Positions 7,734 to 14,399 of a stretch of DNA of 35,073 nucleotides are shown one piece after another. Source of the stretch: Streptosporangiaceae bacterium. GTDB lineage: Bacteria > Actinomycetota > Actinomycetes > Streptosporangiales > Streptosporangiaceae. A program made the position numbers and the translations under genes. A model generated the notes under the pieces. The model had not been told where the DNA came from, did not search any database, and was given only the letters and a program-made list of their open reading frames with translations. The stretch covers positions 1 to 35,073 of the forward strand of contig JAFARZ010000420.1 of NCBI GenBank assembly GCA_019245115.1. Reading direction: 5' to 3'. Position 1 is the stretch's first letter. Each line of letters opens with the position of its first letter.

Positions 7734-8176
7734 AATCGCCGCGCTTGCCGTTGCCTGGCCGCGCCGAGGTCGGCAAGGGTGGCGCGCAGTTCGTCCAGTC
7801 GCCGGGCGCCTATCTCGCGTGCCCACTCCCGCTCGATCGAGGCCGCGATCGCCTCCATCCGCTGCATGAGCTTTCGCCCGCGCTCGGTGAGCCGGACCAG
7901 CCGGGCGTTGCGATCGGCGGGGTCGGTGTAGCGCTCGAGATAGCCCGCCCGCTCGAGGTGGCTTATCAGGTGGTTGATGGCCTGCCTGCTCATGCCCGCC
8001 CGGGCGGCCAGCGTCGACGGCCGCTGCCCGTCCGGACCTGGGTGCTGCAGCACCGCCATGTGCTCGGCCCGCACGTCGTCGTAGCCCTCCTCAGCGAAGG
8101 CGGCATGGATGGCGTCTCGCACGTCCTGCCAGAGCACGCGCATCATAGGCGCGATGGGCTCAGGTCCTGAGCGCAT
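7622..8176 (-). CDS. MarR-family transcriptional regulator
   Basis: This winged-helix repressor is about 184 residues. It has an N-terminal helix (WQDVRDAIHAAFAEEGYDDVRAEHMAVLQHPG), a recognition region (STLAARAGMSRQAINHLISHLERAGYLER) and the wing typical of MarR (YTDPADRNARLVRLTERGRKLM), then a dimerisation helix. The start could be ATG 8176, GTG 8188 or the internal ATG pair near 8146; none has a strong ribosome-binding site. The last ~37 residues (after RQRQARRL) are read across the signal-peptide region of the next gene in another frame. They do not look conserved, so the original stop codon may have been lost. It lies just upstream of the esterase lipoprotein and GH59 on the same strand and is a candidate regulator of them. 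Confidence 0.82.
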   Translation of the reverse strand: MRSGPEPIAPMMRVLWQDVRDAIHAAFAEEGYDDVRAEHMAVLQHPGPDGQRPSTLAARAGMSRQAINHLISHLERAGYLERYTDPADRNARLVRLTERGRKLMQRMEAIAASIEREWAREIGARRLDELRATLADLGAARQRQARRLWPVPRVSCASCVSRALWAWRCWRVAPGGSRLRQKRD

Positions 8177-8201
8177 TACTTCTACCACAAACGCAAAGTC
8201 T

Positions 8202-8211
8202 CTTCATGAAG
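8202..8211. promoter_or_regulatory. Palindrome upstream of marR-like gene
   Basis: CTTCATGAAG is a perfect 10-bp palindrome about 26 bases upstream of the MarR-like start codon. An AT-rich TAAAATGACTTTACAT stretch lies just upstream of it on the minus strand. A site at this position would suit autoregulation, as is common for MarR proteins. It is short, so chance occurrence is possible. Confidence 0.35.
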
Positions 8212-8404
8212 CCTGCATGTAAAGTCATTTTACTCCTGGTGGAACTCGTTACCGGGCTTATGGCAATGCCCCCTTGATCTGTGTCTACTGGTTTTAGTAC
8301 CACGCCGGACGGCCGCACCTGAACACCAGGGCGTGCTGGGCATGTTAATCGCCCTGATTTTCCCGAACGGCGGTGGTGCTTCCCGTCCGGGCGCGGTCTG
8401 CCTC

Positions 8405-9484
8405 CTATCCCGGGTTCGTCGCGGGGATCTCGCCGGAGCCGCGGACGATGAGTTGTGTCGGCACGATGTGCGCCTGGGGCGGCGAGGTGTCCCCATCGAT
8501 CCTGCGGAACAGGATCTCGGCGGCCAGCCTCCCGATCGCCGTCACATCCTGGGCCACGACGGTGACCGGTGGATCGACGAGGTCGGCCAGCGGCACGTCG
8601 TCGAAGCCGACCATGCCCGTGCGGTGCTGTGCGCCATGCGCCCGCAGTGCGCGGATGGCCCCGAGGGTGATGAGGTTCTGGCTGGCGAACAACGCCGACG
8701 GCGGCTCGGGACACCGCAGCAGGTCGGCGACCGCCGCCTCGGCGGCCTCCGCGGTGTGCAGATCGCACCGGACGATCCGCGGATCGGCGAGCAACCCTGC
8801 CTGGTCCAGGGCATGACGGTAGCCGGCGAGCCGCTCCTGGCAGGTCGCGATCGTGGTCAGGTCCCCGAGGAAGGCGACACGCCGGTGGCCATGGGCGATC
8901 AGGTGCCTGACCGCGGTGATGGCGCCTGCCTTGCTATCGGCCACGACGCTGTCGGCGGGCAGCAGGACCGGCGGCCGGTCGACGAACACGAAAGCGGTGC
9001 CCATCTCCTGTTCGCCACGCAGGTAGCTGTGGTCCCGGCCAGCCGGGACCACGATCAGGCCGTCCACCCGGCGCGCGACAAGCGCGGCGGCGAGTTCCCG
9101 CTCGCGGACCGGGTCCTCGTCCAGGCTGCCCGCCAGCAGGCCTACCCCGCGCTCCCGGGCCACGTCCTCAACCGCACGGTAGATGCTCGAGGAGTACGGG
9201 TTACCCACATCCTCGAGCATCAGGCCGATCATGAACGACCTGCGGTCCCCCCGCCGCAGGTTGCTCGCGGTCATGTTGTGCCGGTAGTTGAGCTGGGCCG
9301 CGGCGCGGCGCACCCGGGCCGCCAGGGCGGGATCGACGCTGGGCGTGTCGTTGACGACGCGGGAGACGGTCTTGAGGCTGACACCGGCCAGCGCGGCGAC
9401 GTCCCGCATGGTCGCCCGGCCGGGGCCCGGCTGTGACAGCGCAAGCGGCGTCACCACGGGACGGTCACCTGATCCGGGCTCCAT
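8405..9484 (-). CDS. LacI-family repressor of the divergent fructose-type ABC operon
   Basis: This regulator is about 359 residues. The helix-turn-helix is TMRDVAALAGVSLKTVSRVVND, followed by hinge residues LNYRHNMTASNLR. The periplasmic-binding-protein-like ligand domain has the usual IGLMLEDVGNPYSSSIYRAVE, VDGLIVVPA, AFVFVDRPP, HRRVAFLGD and VGFDDVPLADLVDPPVTVV blocks. I take ATG 9484 as the start, because the frame upstream crosses the operator and promoter region and adds about 58 unlikely residues. It is divergent from frcB with 149 bases between the two starts. That gap holds a perfect palindromic operator and a second half-site beside its own start codon, so it probably represses both itself and the transport operon, with the imported sugar or its phosphate as inducer. 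Confidence 0.92.
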   Translation of the reverse strand: MEPGSGDRPVVTPLALSQPGPGRATMRDVAALAGVSLKTVSRVVNDTPSVDPALAARVRRAAAQLNYRHNMTASNLRRGDRRSFMIGLMLEDVGNPYSSSIYRAVEDVARERGVGLLAGSLDEDPVRERELAAALVARRVDGLIVVPAGRDHSYLRGEQEMGTAFVFVDRPPVLLPADSVVADSKAGAITAVRHLIAHGHRRVAFLGDLTTIATCQERLAGYRHALDQAGLLADPRIVRCDLHTAEAAEAAVADLLRCPEPPSALFASQNLITLGAIRALRAHGAQHRTGMVGFDDVPLADLVDPPVTVVAQDVTAIGRLAAEILFRRIDGDTSPPQAHIVPTQLIVRGSGEIPATNPG

Positions 9485-9485
9485 G

Positions 9486-9500
9486 TCAGACAACGATAGC
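9486..9500. promoter_or_regulatory. Secondary LacI-type half-site next to lacI start
   Basis: TCAGACAACGATAGC repeats the left half (AGACAACG) of the main operator, with a degraded right half. It sits two bases upstream of the repressor start codon, a position suited to autorepression or to DNA looping with the main site about 90 bases away. Confidence 0.5.
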
Positions 9501-9542
9501 TTAACGAGACGGTCTCCTACCGGAGCGGCATTCGTCACATCC

Positions 9543-9571
9543 TTGACACCACAGCGCCGCGAGCGTAGAAA
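9543..9571 (+). promoter_or_regulatory. Sigma-70-type promoter of frc operon
   Basis: A perfect -35 hexamer, TTGACA (9543-9548), is followed by 17 bases and TAGAAA (9566-9571, 4 of 6 to TATAAT). Transcription would start near 9578, inside the palindromic operator, about 55 bases before the frcB start codon. Confidence 0.75.
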
Positions 9572-9574
9572 CAT

Positions 9575-9590
9575 GAGACAACGTTGTCTC
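9575..9590. promoter_or_regulatory. LacI-family operator
   Basis: GAGACAACGTTGTCTC is a perfect 16-bp palindrome with the central CG typical of LacI-family sites. It overlaps the expected transcription start of the frc operon, so bound repressor would block initiation. One mismatched pair out, the symmetry continues (CA/TG). Confidence 0.85.
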
Positions 9591-9633
9591 GTGATCATCT
9601 GAGCCTGCCGTCCCGCCCCGGAGGGGAACATCC

Positions 9634-10788
9634 ATGCGATATTTCGCCACTCCCGCAAGACTGAAAGTCCCCGCGGCAGCCCGCTACGCCGCCCTCGGGA
9701 CCGCCATCGCCGCGGCCGTCGCCACGCTGGCCGCCTGCGGCAGCGGAAACGCCGCCACTGGCACCGGCTCGAACAGCACCGGTACGGCCGCCGCGAACGC
9801 GAAGGGACCGGTACAGGTCGCGCTGATCCTCAAGGACTTCACCAACCCGTACTTCATCTCGATGGAGAACAGCGCCAAGACCGACGCGGCCAAGCTCGGC
9901 GTGAAGCTGAGCGTGTCGGCGGGCAGCACCGACGGCGACACCAGCACGCAGATCACCGCCATCGACAACGCGATCGCGGCGGGGGACGCGGGCATCATCA
10001 TCACCCCGAACGGCAACGCCGTGAACCCCGCCCTCGACCAGGCCAAGGCGCATCACCTGCTGGTCATCGCCCTCGATACCGTGCCGACGCCGCCGAGCAC
10101 CGCAGACCTCACCTACGCCACCGACAACTTCGAGGCCGGCCAGCTGATCGGCCAGTACACCGCCAAGCGCCTGGCCGGCAAGCCCGCCGACATCGCGATG
10201 CTCGACCTGTTCAACAATCAGGTGGTCTCCGTGGACATTGACCGTGACCACGGCTTCCTCAGCGGGATGGGAATCCCGGTCGGCAACAGCGGCCTGAACG
10301 GCGCCGAGCCCAAGTCCGGCACCTACAAGGGTCAGCTCGGCGGCAGCGGCAGCTACAAGATCGCCTGCCAGCTCCCCACCCAGGGCGCCGTGCCCGGCGG
10401 TCAGACCTCAATGGAGCAGTGCCTGTCCAAGGACCCGAATATCAACGTTGTCTACGCGATCAACGAGCCGGCCGCGGAGGGCGCCGGAGCCGCGCTGAAA
10501 GCCGCGCACAAGGCGGGCGTCATCGTGGCGGCGATCGACGGCGGCTGCGCCGACATCCCATACCTGAGCAGCGGTGAGATGACGGTCACCGCGGGCCAGT
10601 TCCCGGGCAAGATGGCCGCCGATGGCGTGGACGCGATCTACGCGCTGGCCAAGACCGGCAAGAAGCCGACCGCGACGCCGGGCCTGGGCTTCTTCAACAC
10701 GGGCACCGAACTGTACACGGACAGTCCCATCTCCGGCGTGAAGAGCGCCACCACCTCCGCCGAATCCGGTCTGTGCTGGCAGGCTTGA
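9634..10788 (+). CDS. frcB: Sugar (probably fructose) ABC transporter substrate-binding lipoprotein
   Basis: This 384-residue protein has a long signal and lipobox LAAC (Cys35), then the RbsB-like fold: VALILKDFTNPYFISMENSAK, the Asn-Pro-Tyr-Phe signature, GIIITPNGNAVNPALDQA, ITALDTV-like LLVIALDTVPTP, and NVVYAINEPAAEGAGAALKAA. The start ATG 9634 has GGAGGGG eight bases upstream. It is the first gene of a four-gene operon in the same order as the fructose system frcBCAK of Sinorhizobium (binding protein, permease, ATPase, kinase). The ATPase is a strong FrcA match, so fructose is the leading ligand. Ribose, mannose or another monosaccharide cannot be excluded. Confidence 0.88.
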   Translation: MRYFATPARLKVPAAARYAALGTAIAAAVATLAACGSGNAATGTGSNSTGTAAANAKGPVQVALILKDFTNPYFISMENSAKTDAAKLGVKLSVSAGSTDGDTSTQITAIDNAIAAGDAGIIITPNGNAVNPALDQAKAHHLLVIALDTVPTPPSTADLTYATDNFEAGQLIGQYTAKRLAGKPADIAMLDLFNNQVVSVDIDRDHGFLSGMGIPVGNSGLNGAEPKSGTYKGQLGGSGSYKIACQLPTQGAVPGGQTSMEQCLSKDPNINVVYAINEPAAEGAGAALKAAHKAGVIVAAIDGGCADIPYLSSGEMTVTAGQFPGKMAADGVDAIYALAKTGKKPTATPGLGFFNTGTELYTDSPISGVKSATTSAESGLCWQA

Positions 10789-10797
10789 CGAGTTGCC

Positions 10798-11814
10798 ATG
10801 ACAGCGGTCATCGAGCCAACCGGCGAGGTGCGGCCGCGCGAGGAGCTCGGCGCTCGCGTCCAGCACGCACTGCACCGCCATCCCGCGATCGGCCCGGCGA
10901 GCGTGCTCGTCGCGTCCGTCATCGTGTTCTCCCTGATCAATCACAGGTTCCTGAACGCGGTGAACCTCTCGCTGCTCATTCAGCAGGTCGCCGTGCTCGC
11001 CACCCTGGCCATCGGGCAGACCATGATCATCTTGACCGGCGGCATCGACCTGTCGGTCGGCGCGGCCGCGATCCTGGCCCAGATGGTGATGGCGCAGACC
11101 GCGGCCAACAACGGCGTCCCGGGCGTGCTCGCGATCCTGTTCGGCATCGCCGTCGGCGCGGCGACCGGCTTCATCAACGGCTTCCTCGTCACCAGGATCA
11201 AGCTGCCGCCGTTCATCGTGACGCTCGGCACGCTGAGCGTCTACACCTCGATCGGGCTGCGCTACTCGGGCGGCCAGTCGGTCTACGCCACTTCGATGCC
11301 GAAGTTCCTGATCTGGACCGGTAACTACGTGGACATCGGCCCCTACCAGCTCACCACCGGCGTGATCATGATGCTGGTGCTGTTCGCGGTGGCCAGCTTC
11401 GCGCTCACCCGCACCGCATGGGGCAGGCACGTGTACTCGACCGGCGATGACCCGGAAGCCGCGCGGCTGTCCGGGATCAAGACCGGCCGGGTGCTGCTGA
11501 GCGTGTACGTGACCGCCGGGGTGATCTTCGGGCTCGCCGCCTGGATCCTCATCGGCCGGGTCGGCGTGGCCAGCACCAACAACCTGACCAATGCGAACCT
11601 GGACAGCATCACCGCCGTGGTGATCGGCGGCACGAGCCTGTTCGGTGGCCGCGGCGCGGTCCTCGGCACGCTGTTCGGCGCGCTGATCGTGCAGGTGTTC
11701 CAGAGCGGCATCGCTCTTGCCGGGGTACAGAGCTTGTACCAGGTGCTCGCCGAAGGCATTCTCGTCATCGTCGCCGTCGCCCTCGATCAGTGGATCAGGA
11801 AGGTACGTCGTTGA
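10798..11814 (+). CDS. frcC: Monosaccharide ABC transporter permease, FrcC/RbsC type
   Basis: This 338-residue polytopic membrane protein has about ten hydrophobic segments. Family marks include LATLAIGQTMIILTGGIDLSVGA, INGFLVTRIKLPPFIVTLGT, AWGRHVYSTGDDPEAARLSGI (the cytoplasmic ATPase-contact loop) and TAVVIGGTSLFGGRGAVLGT. It starts nine bases after frcB ends and overlaps the ATPase start by four bases (TTGA), so expression is coupled. It forms the homodimeric channel of an RbsC-type importer. The sugar assignment depends on its operon partners. Confidence 0.9.
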   Translation: MTAVIEPTGEVRPREELGARVQHALHRHPAIGPASVLVASVIVFSLINHRFLNAVNLSLLIQQVAVLATLAIGQTMIILTGGIDLSVGAAAILAQMVMAQTAANNGVPGVLAILFGIAVGAATGFINGFLVTRIKLPPFIVTLGTLSVYTSIGLRYSGGQSVYATSMPKFLIWTGNYVDIGPYQLTTGVIMMLVLFAVASFALTRTAWGRHVYSTGDDPEAARLSGIKTGRVLLSVYVTAGVIFGLAAWILIGRVGVASTNNLTNANLDSITAVVIGGTSLFGGRGAVLGTLFGALIVQVFQSGIALAGVQSLYQVLAEGILVIVAVALDQWIRKVRR

Positions 11815-12596
11815 GTACGGAACGAGACCCAGGTGTGACGCCACGGCTGGAGGCGCGCGGGCTGGTCAAGACGTTCGGCCACGTGGTGGGCCTGGCCGGC
11901 GTCAGCCTGGAGCTTTACCCGGGAGAGGTGCTCGCCATCATCGGCGACAACGGAGCCGGCAAGTCGACATTGATCAAGTGCCTGTCGGGGGCGCTGGCCC
12001 TCGACGAGGGCGAGATACTGATGGATGGGGTGAAGGTCGAGTTCAAGAGCCCGGTCGACGCCCGGCGGGCCGGCATCGAGACCGTATTCCAGACCCTCGC
12101 GGTGGCGCCCGCCCTCGACATCGCCAGCAACCTGTACCTTGGGAGGGAGGTCCGGTCCGCCGGACCGCTCGGCCGGATCCTGCGTAAACTCGACACACGT
12201 GGCATGCGGTCAACGGCCAGGGAACGGCTGACAGAACTTGGCATCGGGACGATCCAGGACATGACTCAGAAGGTCGAGACCCTGTCCGGTGGCCAGCGCC
12301 AGGCGGTGGCGGTGGCGCGGGCCGCTGCCTTCGGCTCGAAGGTGGTCATCCTGGACGAACCGACCGCGGCGCTCGGAGTCCGCGAGTCGGGCCAGGTGCT
12401 CTCACTGGTCAAACGGCTGCGCAGCCAGGGCCTGGCGATCATTCTGATCAGCCATAACATGCCGCAGGTGTTCGAGGTCGCCGACCGGATCCACATCCAG
12501 CGCCTCGGCCGGTGCGCCGGGGTCATCACCCCGCACGGCTACACCATGGAAGAGGCGGTGGCGATCATGACCGGTGCCACCACGCTGGACGCTTGA
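11811..12596 (+). CDS. frcA: Fructose-type ABC transporter ATP-binding protein
   Basis: This single-domain ATPase of about 261 residues closely follows FrcA. It has Walker A GDNGAGKST (45-53), signature LSGGQ (158-162), Walker B VVILDEPT (Asp182-Glu183) and the FrcA-like closing blocks ISHNMPQVFEVADRIHIQRLG and YTMEEAVAIMTGA. Unlike RbsA and XylG it has one ATPase domain, as FrcA does. The preferred start is TTG 11811, overlapping the frcC stop as TTGA, because AGGAAGG lies about seven bases upstream. An ATG at 11790 lies well inside frcC without such a site. It shares one base with the kinase start (TGATG). Confidence 0.92.
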   Translation: MSTERDPGVTPRLEARGLVKTFGHVVGLAGVSLELYPGEVLAIIGDNGAGKSTLIKCLSGALALDEGEILMDGVKVEFKSPVDARRAGIETVFQTLAVAPALDIASNLYLGREVRSAGPLGRILRKLDTRGMRSTARERLTELGIGTIQDMTQKVETLSGGQRQAVAVARAAAFGSKVVILDEPTAALGVRESGQVLSLVKRLRSQGLAIILISHNMPQVFEVADRIHIQRLGRCAGVITPHGYTMEEAVAIMTGATTLDA

Positions 12597-13510
12597 TGAT
12601 CCTGGTTGCGGGGGAAAGCCTGGTCGATCTGATCGTCACGCCCGACGGTACCGTTCACCCGAGTCCGGGCGGCGGCCCGTTCAACGCCGCCCGGACGATG
12701 TCACGCCTTGGTCAGCCGGTACAGTTCCTCGGCCGCTTCTCGACCGACCCGTTCGGTACGCGACTGGCCGGCAGGCTGCGCCAGGACAACGTGGGAATCG
12801 CTTCACCCGGGCCGGTTCCGGCACCCACCGCGCTGGCGATCGTGGCGGTCAGCGGGGGCGTCGCGCAGTACTGGTTTCACCTGGCCGGCACGGCTGGCAT
12901 CCAGCTCAGTATGGCGACCGCGCGGCATGCGGTGGCCGCGGGGCTGGCCGCCCTGCACATCGGGTCGCTAGGCCTGGTCGTCGAGCCGATGGCAGCCGAG
13001 ATCGAGCAACTCGTGACCGAACTTCCCTCCTCAGCGCTCCTGCTGCTGGACCCGAACTGCCGGCCGGCCGCCACCCCGGACGCCGGCGCCTACCGGTCCA
13101 GAATCAAGCGGATCCTGCCGCGGACCGACATCGTGAAGACGTCCGTCGAAGATCTCCGCTTCCTCATGCCGGAGGCCAGCGTGCCGGAGGCGGCCCGCTC
13201 CCTGCTCGATGCGGGGGCGGGCTGCGTGCTGGTCACCCAGGGCCCCGGCCAGGTCGAGGCGTTCGGTGACGGCTACCAGCTTGCCGAGCCCGTGCCGCCG
13301 GTCACGGTGGCGGACACCGTCGGGGCGGGTGACGCCTTCGGCGGTGGGTTCCTGGCCTGGTGGGTCGAGCACGGGCACGGTCGTGCGGGCCTGGCGGACC
13401 CAGGTCCCATGCGTGCCGCCATCGCCGCGGGTAACAAGGTCGCGGCGCTGACATGTACCAAGGTAGGAGCGGAGCCGCCATGGCGGCACGAACTCGACGG
13501 CTGGGACTAA
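12596..13510 (+). CDS. frcK: PfkB-family sugar kinase (probable fructokinase)
   Basis: This 304-residue ribokinase-family enzyme phosphorylates the imported sugar with ATP in the cytoplasm. The N-terminal signature is GGGPFNAARTMSRLG. The C-terminal signature DTVGAGDAFGGGFLAWW contains the catalytic Asp of GAGDA. LLLLDPNCRPAATPD is the usual ATP-side strand. ATG 12596 overlaps the ATPase stop by one base. The frame extends upstream, but those residues are a shadow of the ATPase gene. Position and family match FrcK, so fructokinase is likely; 2-keto-3-deoxygluconate or another sugar is possible. It ends at a strong hairpin shared with the convergent methyltransferase gene. Confidence 0.88.
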   Translation: MILVAGESLVDLIVTPDGTVHPSPGGGPFNAARTMSRLGQPVQFLGRFSTDPFGTRLAGRLRQDNVGIASPGPVPAPTALAIVAVSGGVAQYWFHLAGTAGIQLSMATARHAVAAGLAALHIGSLGLVVEPMAAEIEQLVTELPSSALLLLDPNCRPAATPDAGAYRSRIKRILPRTDIVKTSVEDLRFLMPEASVPEAARSLLDAGAGCVLVTQGPGQVEAFGDGYQLAEPVPPVTVADTVGAGDAFGGGFLAWWVEHGHGRAGLADPGPMRAAIAAGNKVAALTCTKVGAEPPWRHELDGWD

Positions 13511-13527
13511 CCCGCGGCGAGGGGGGT

Positions 13528-13553
13528 CCGGGGGGTTGGTCTTTACCCCCCGG
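13528..13553. terminator. Bidirectional hairpin containing a stop codon, copy 1
   Basis: CCGGGGGGT (13528-13536) pairs perfectly with ACCCCCCGG (13545-13553) across an 8-base loop, 17 bases after the frcK stop. Read on the minus strand the element is followed by a second run of six C. It overlaps the end of the convergent methyltransferase gene: its last codons (F-P-G-G) and TAA stop lie in the element. A related element with the same layout ends the flavoprotein gene at 28212-28237. Confidence 0.75.
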
Positions 13554-14358
13554 GAAAACACAGTCCGGTGGCGAGGAGATGCGGTCCGAAGCCGGCCAGT
13601 TCTGGTACTCGCTCGATGGCCCGTGCCACCTCGAGCGCCACCGACCGCTCCACCGGATCGGCCATCCGCGCGTCCAGGTCCCCGAGGATGAATGCCGGTC
13701 CTTCGACGCTGACCAGGTCCGAGACCTCCAGTCCAGCCTCGGCCATCTCATCGCGCAACTCCGCCGGCCGGTGGCAGAAGGCGGTGAATCCGCCGTCTTC
13801 CAGCGGCGGTAGCAAGCCGGTCCGGTCGACCTCGCCGACCACCTCCCGTGCCGCCGGGAACCTGAGATGGATCCGCTCCCGCAGCATGCCGTCGATCCGG
13901 GGCGCCCATCGCGAGATCGCCGCCGCGAATACCGGCCCGCCCGGCCGCACGATCCGCGCGCACTCCCGCAGCGCCCGCACCCGTTCCGAGCGGTCGATGA
14001 GGTGGTACAGCGGCCCGAGCAGCAACACCGCGTCCACCGAAGCGCTGGGCAGGTCGAGGCACCGCGCGTCACCGACCGCGGTACGGATCCCGCCCATCCC
14101 GGCCGCGGCCGCGGTGAGCTGCGCGACGTGCAGTGCCATCAGGTCCCGGTGCTCGACCTGATATCCCAGCGACGCCAGCCACAGCGCGTACCGCCCCGGT
14201 CCCCCGCCGATGTCCGCGACGACAGCGGGCCGGGGCGGCAGCCGGCGCAGGACGATCTCGGTGGTCCGGCTGAACTCGAGACCTCCGCGTCCGTCGCTCA
14301 GCCGATCCCGCTCCATGCCCCGCTCGTAGTATGCTCGCAGCGCTTCGTCCGCCTCCAT
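13543..14358 (-). CDS. SAM-dependent methyltransferase, class I
   Basis: This protein is about 271 residues (six more if GTG 14376 is used; neither start has a clear ribosome-binding site). Motif I is VVADIGGGPGRYALWLASLGY. Next come HRDLMALHVAQ, VGDARCLDLPSASVDAVLLLGPLYHL (motifs II and III) and ECARIVRPGGPVFAAAI. This is the UbiE/Coq5-like class I fold. The substrate is not evident. It follows the LuxR-type regulator gene by about 41 bases on the same strand and may be cotranscribed. The final residues FPGG and the stop codon come from the G-rich hairpin element, so the C-terminus may have been replaced when that element arrived. Confidence 0.85.
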   Translation of the reverse strand: MEADEALRAYYERGMERDRLSDGRGGLEFSRTTEIVLRRLPPRPAVVADIGGGPGRYALWLASLGYQVEHRDLMALHVAQLTAAAAGMGGIRTAVGDARCLDLPSASVDAVLLLGPLYHLIDRSERVRALRECARIVRPGGPVFAAAISRWAPRIDGMLRERIHLRFPAAREVVGEVDRTGLLPPLEDGGFTAFCHRPAELRDEMAEAGLEVSDLVSVEGPAFILGDLDARMADPVERSVALEVARAIERVPELAGFGPHLLATGLCFPGG

Positions 14359-14399
14359 GCCACGCGACTGTGGCACATCCGGTGCTCACGAGCCACTCA

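Noticed and set aside
9485..9658. Upstream extension of the LacI repressor to 9658
   Set aside because: The extra residues translate the operator and promoter region and overlap the divergent frcB start. LacI proteins normally begin shortly before the helix-turn-helix.
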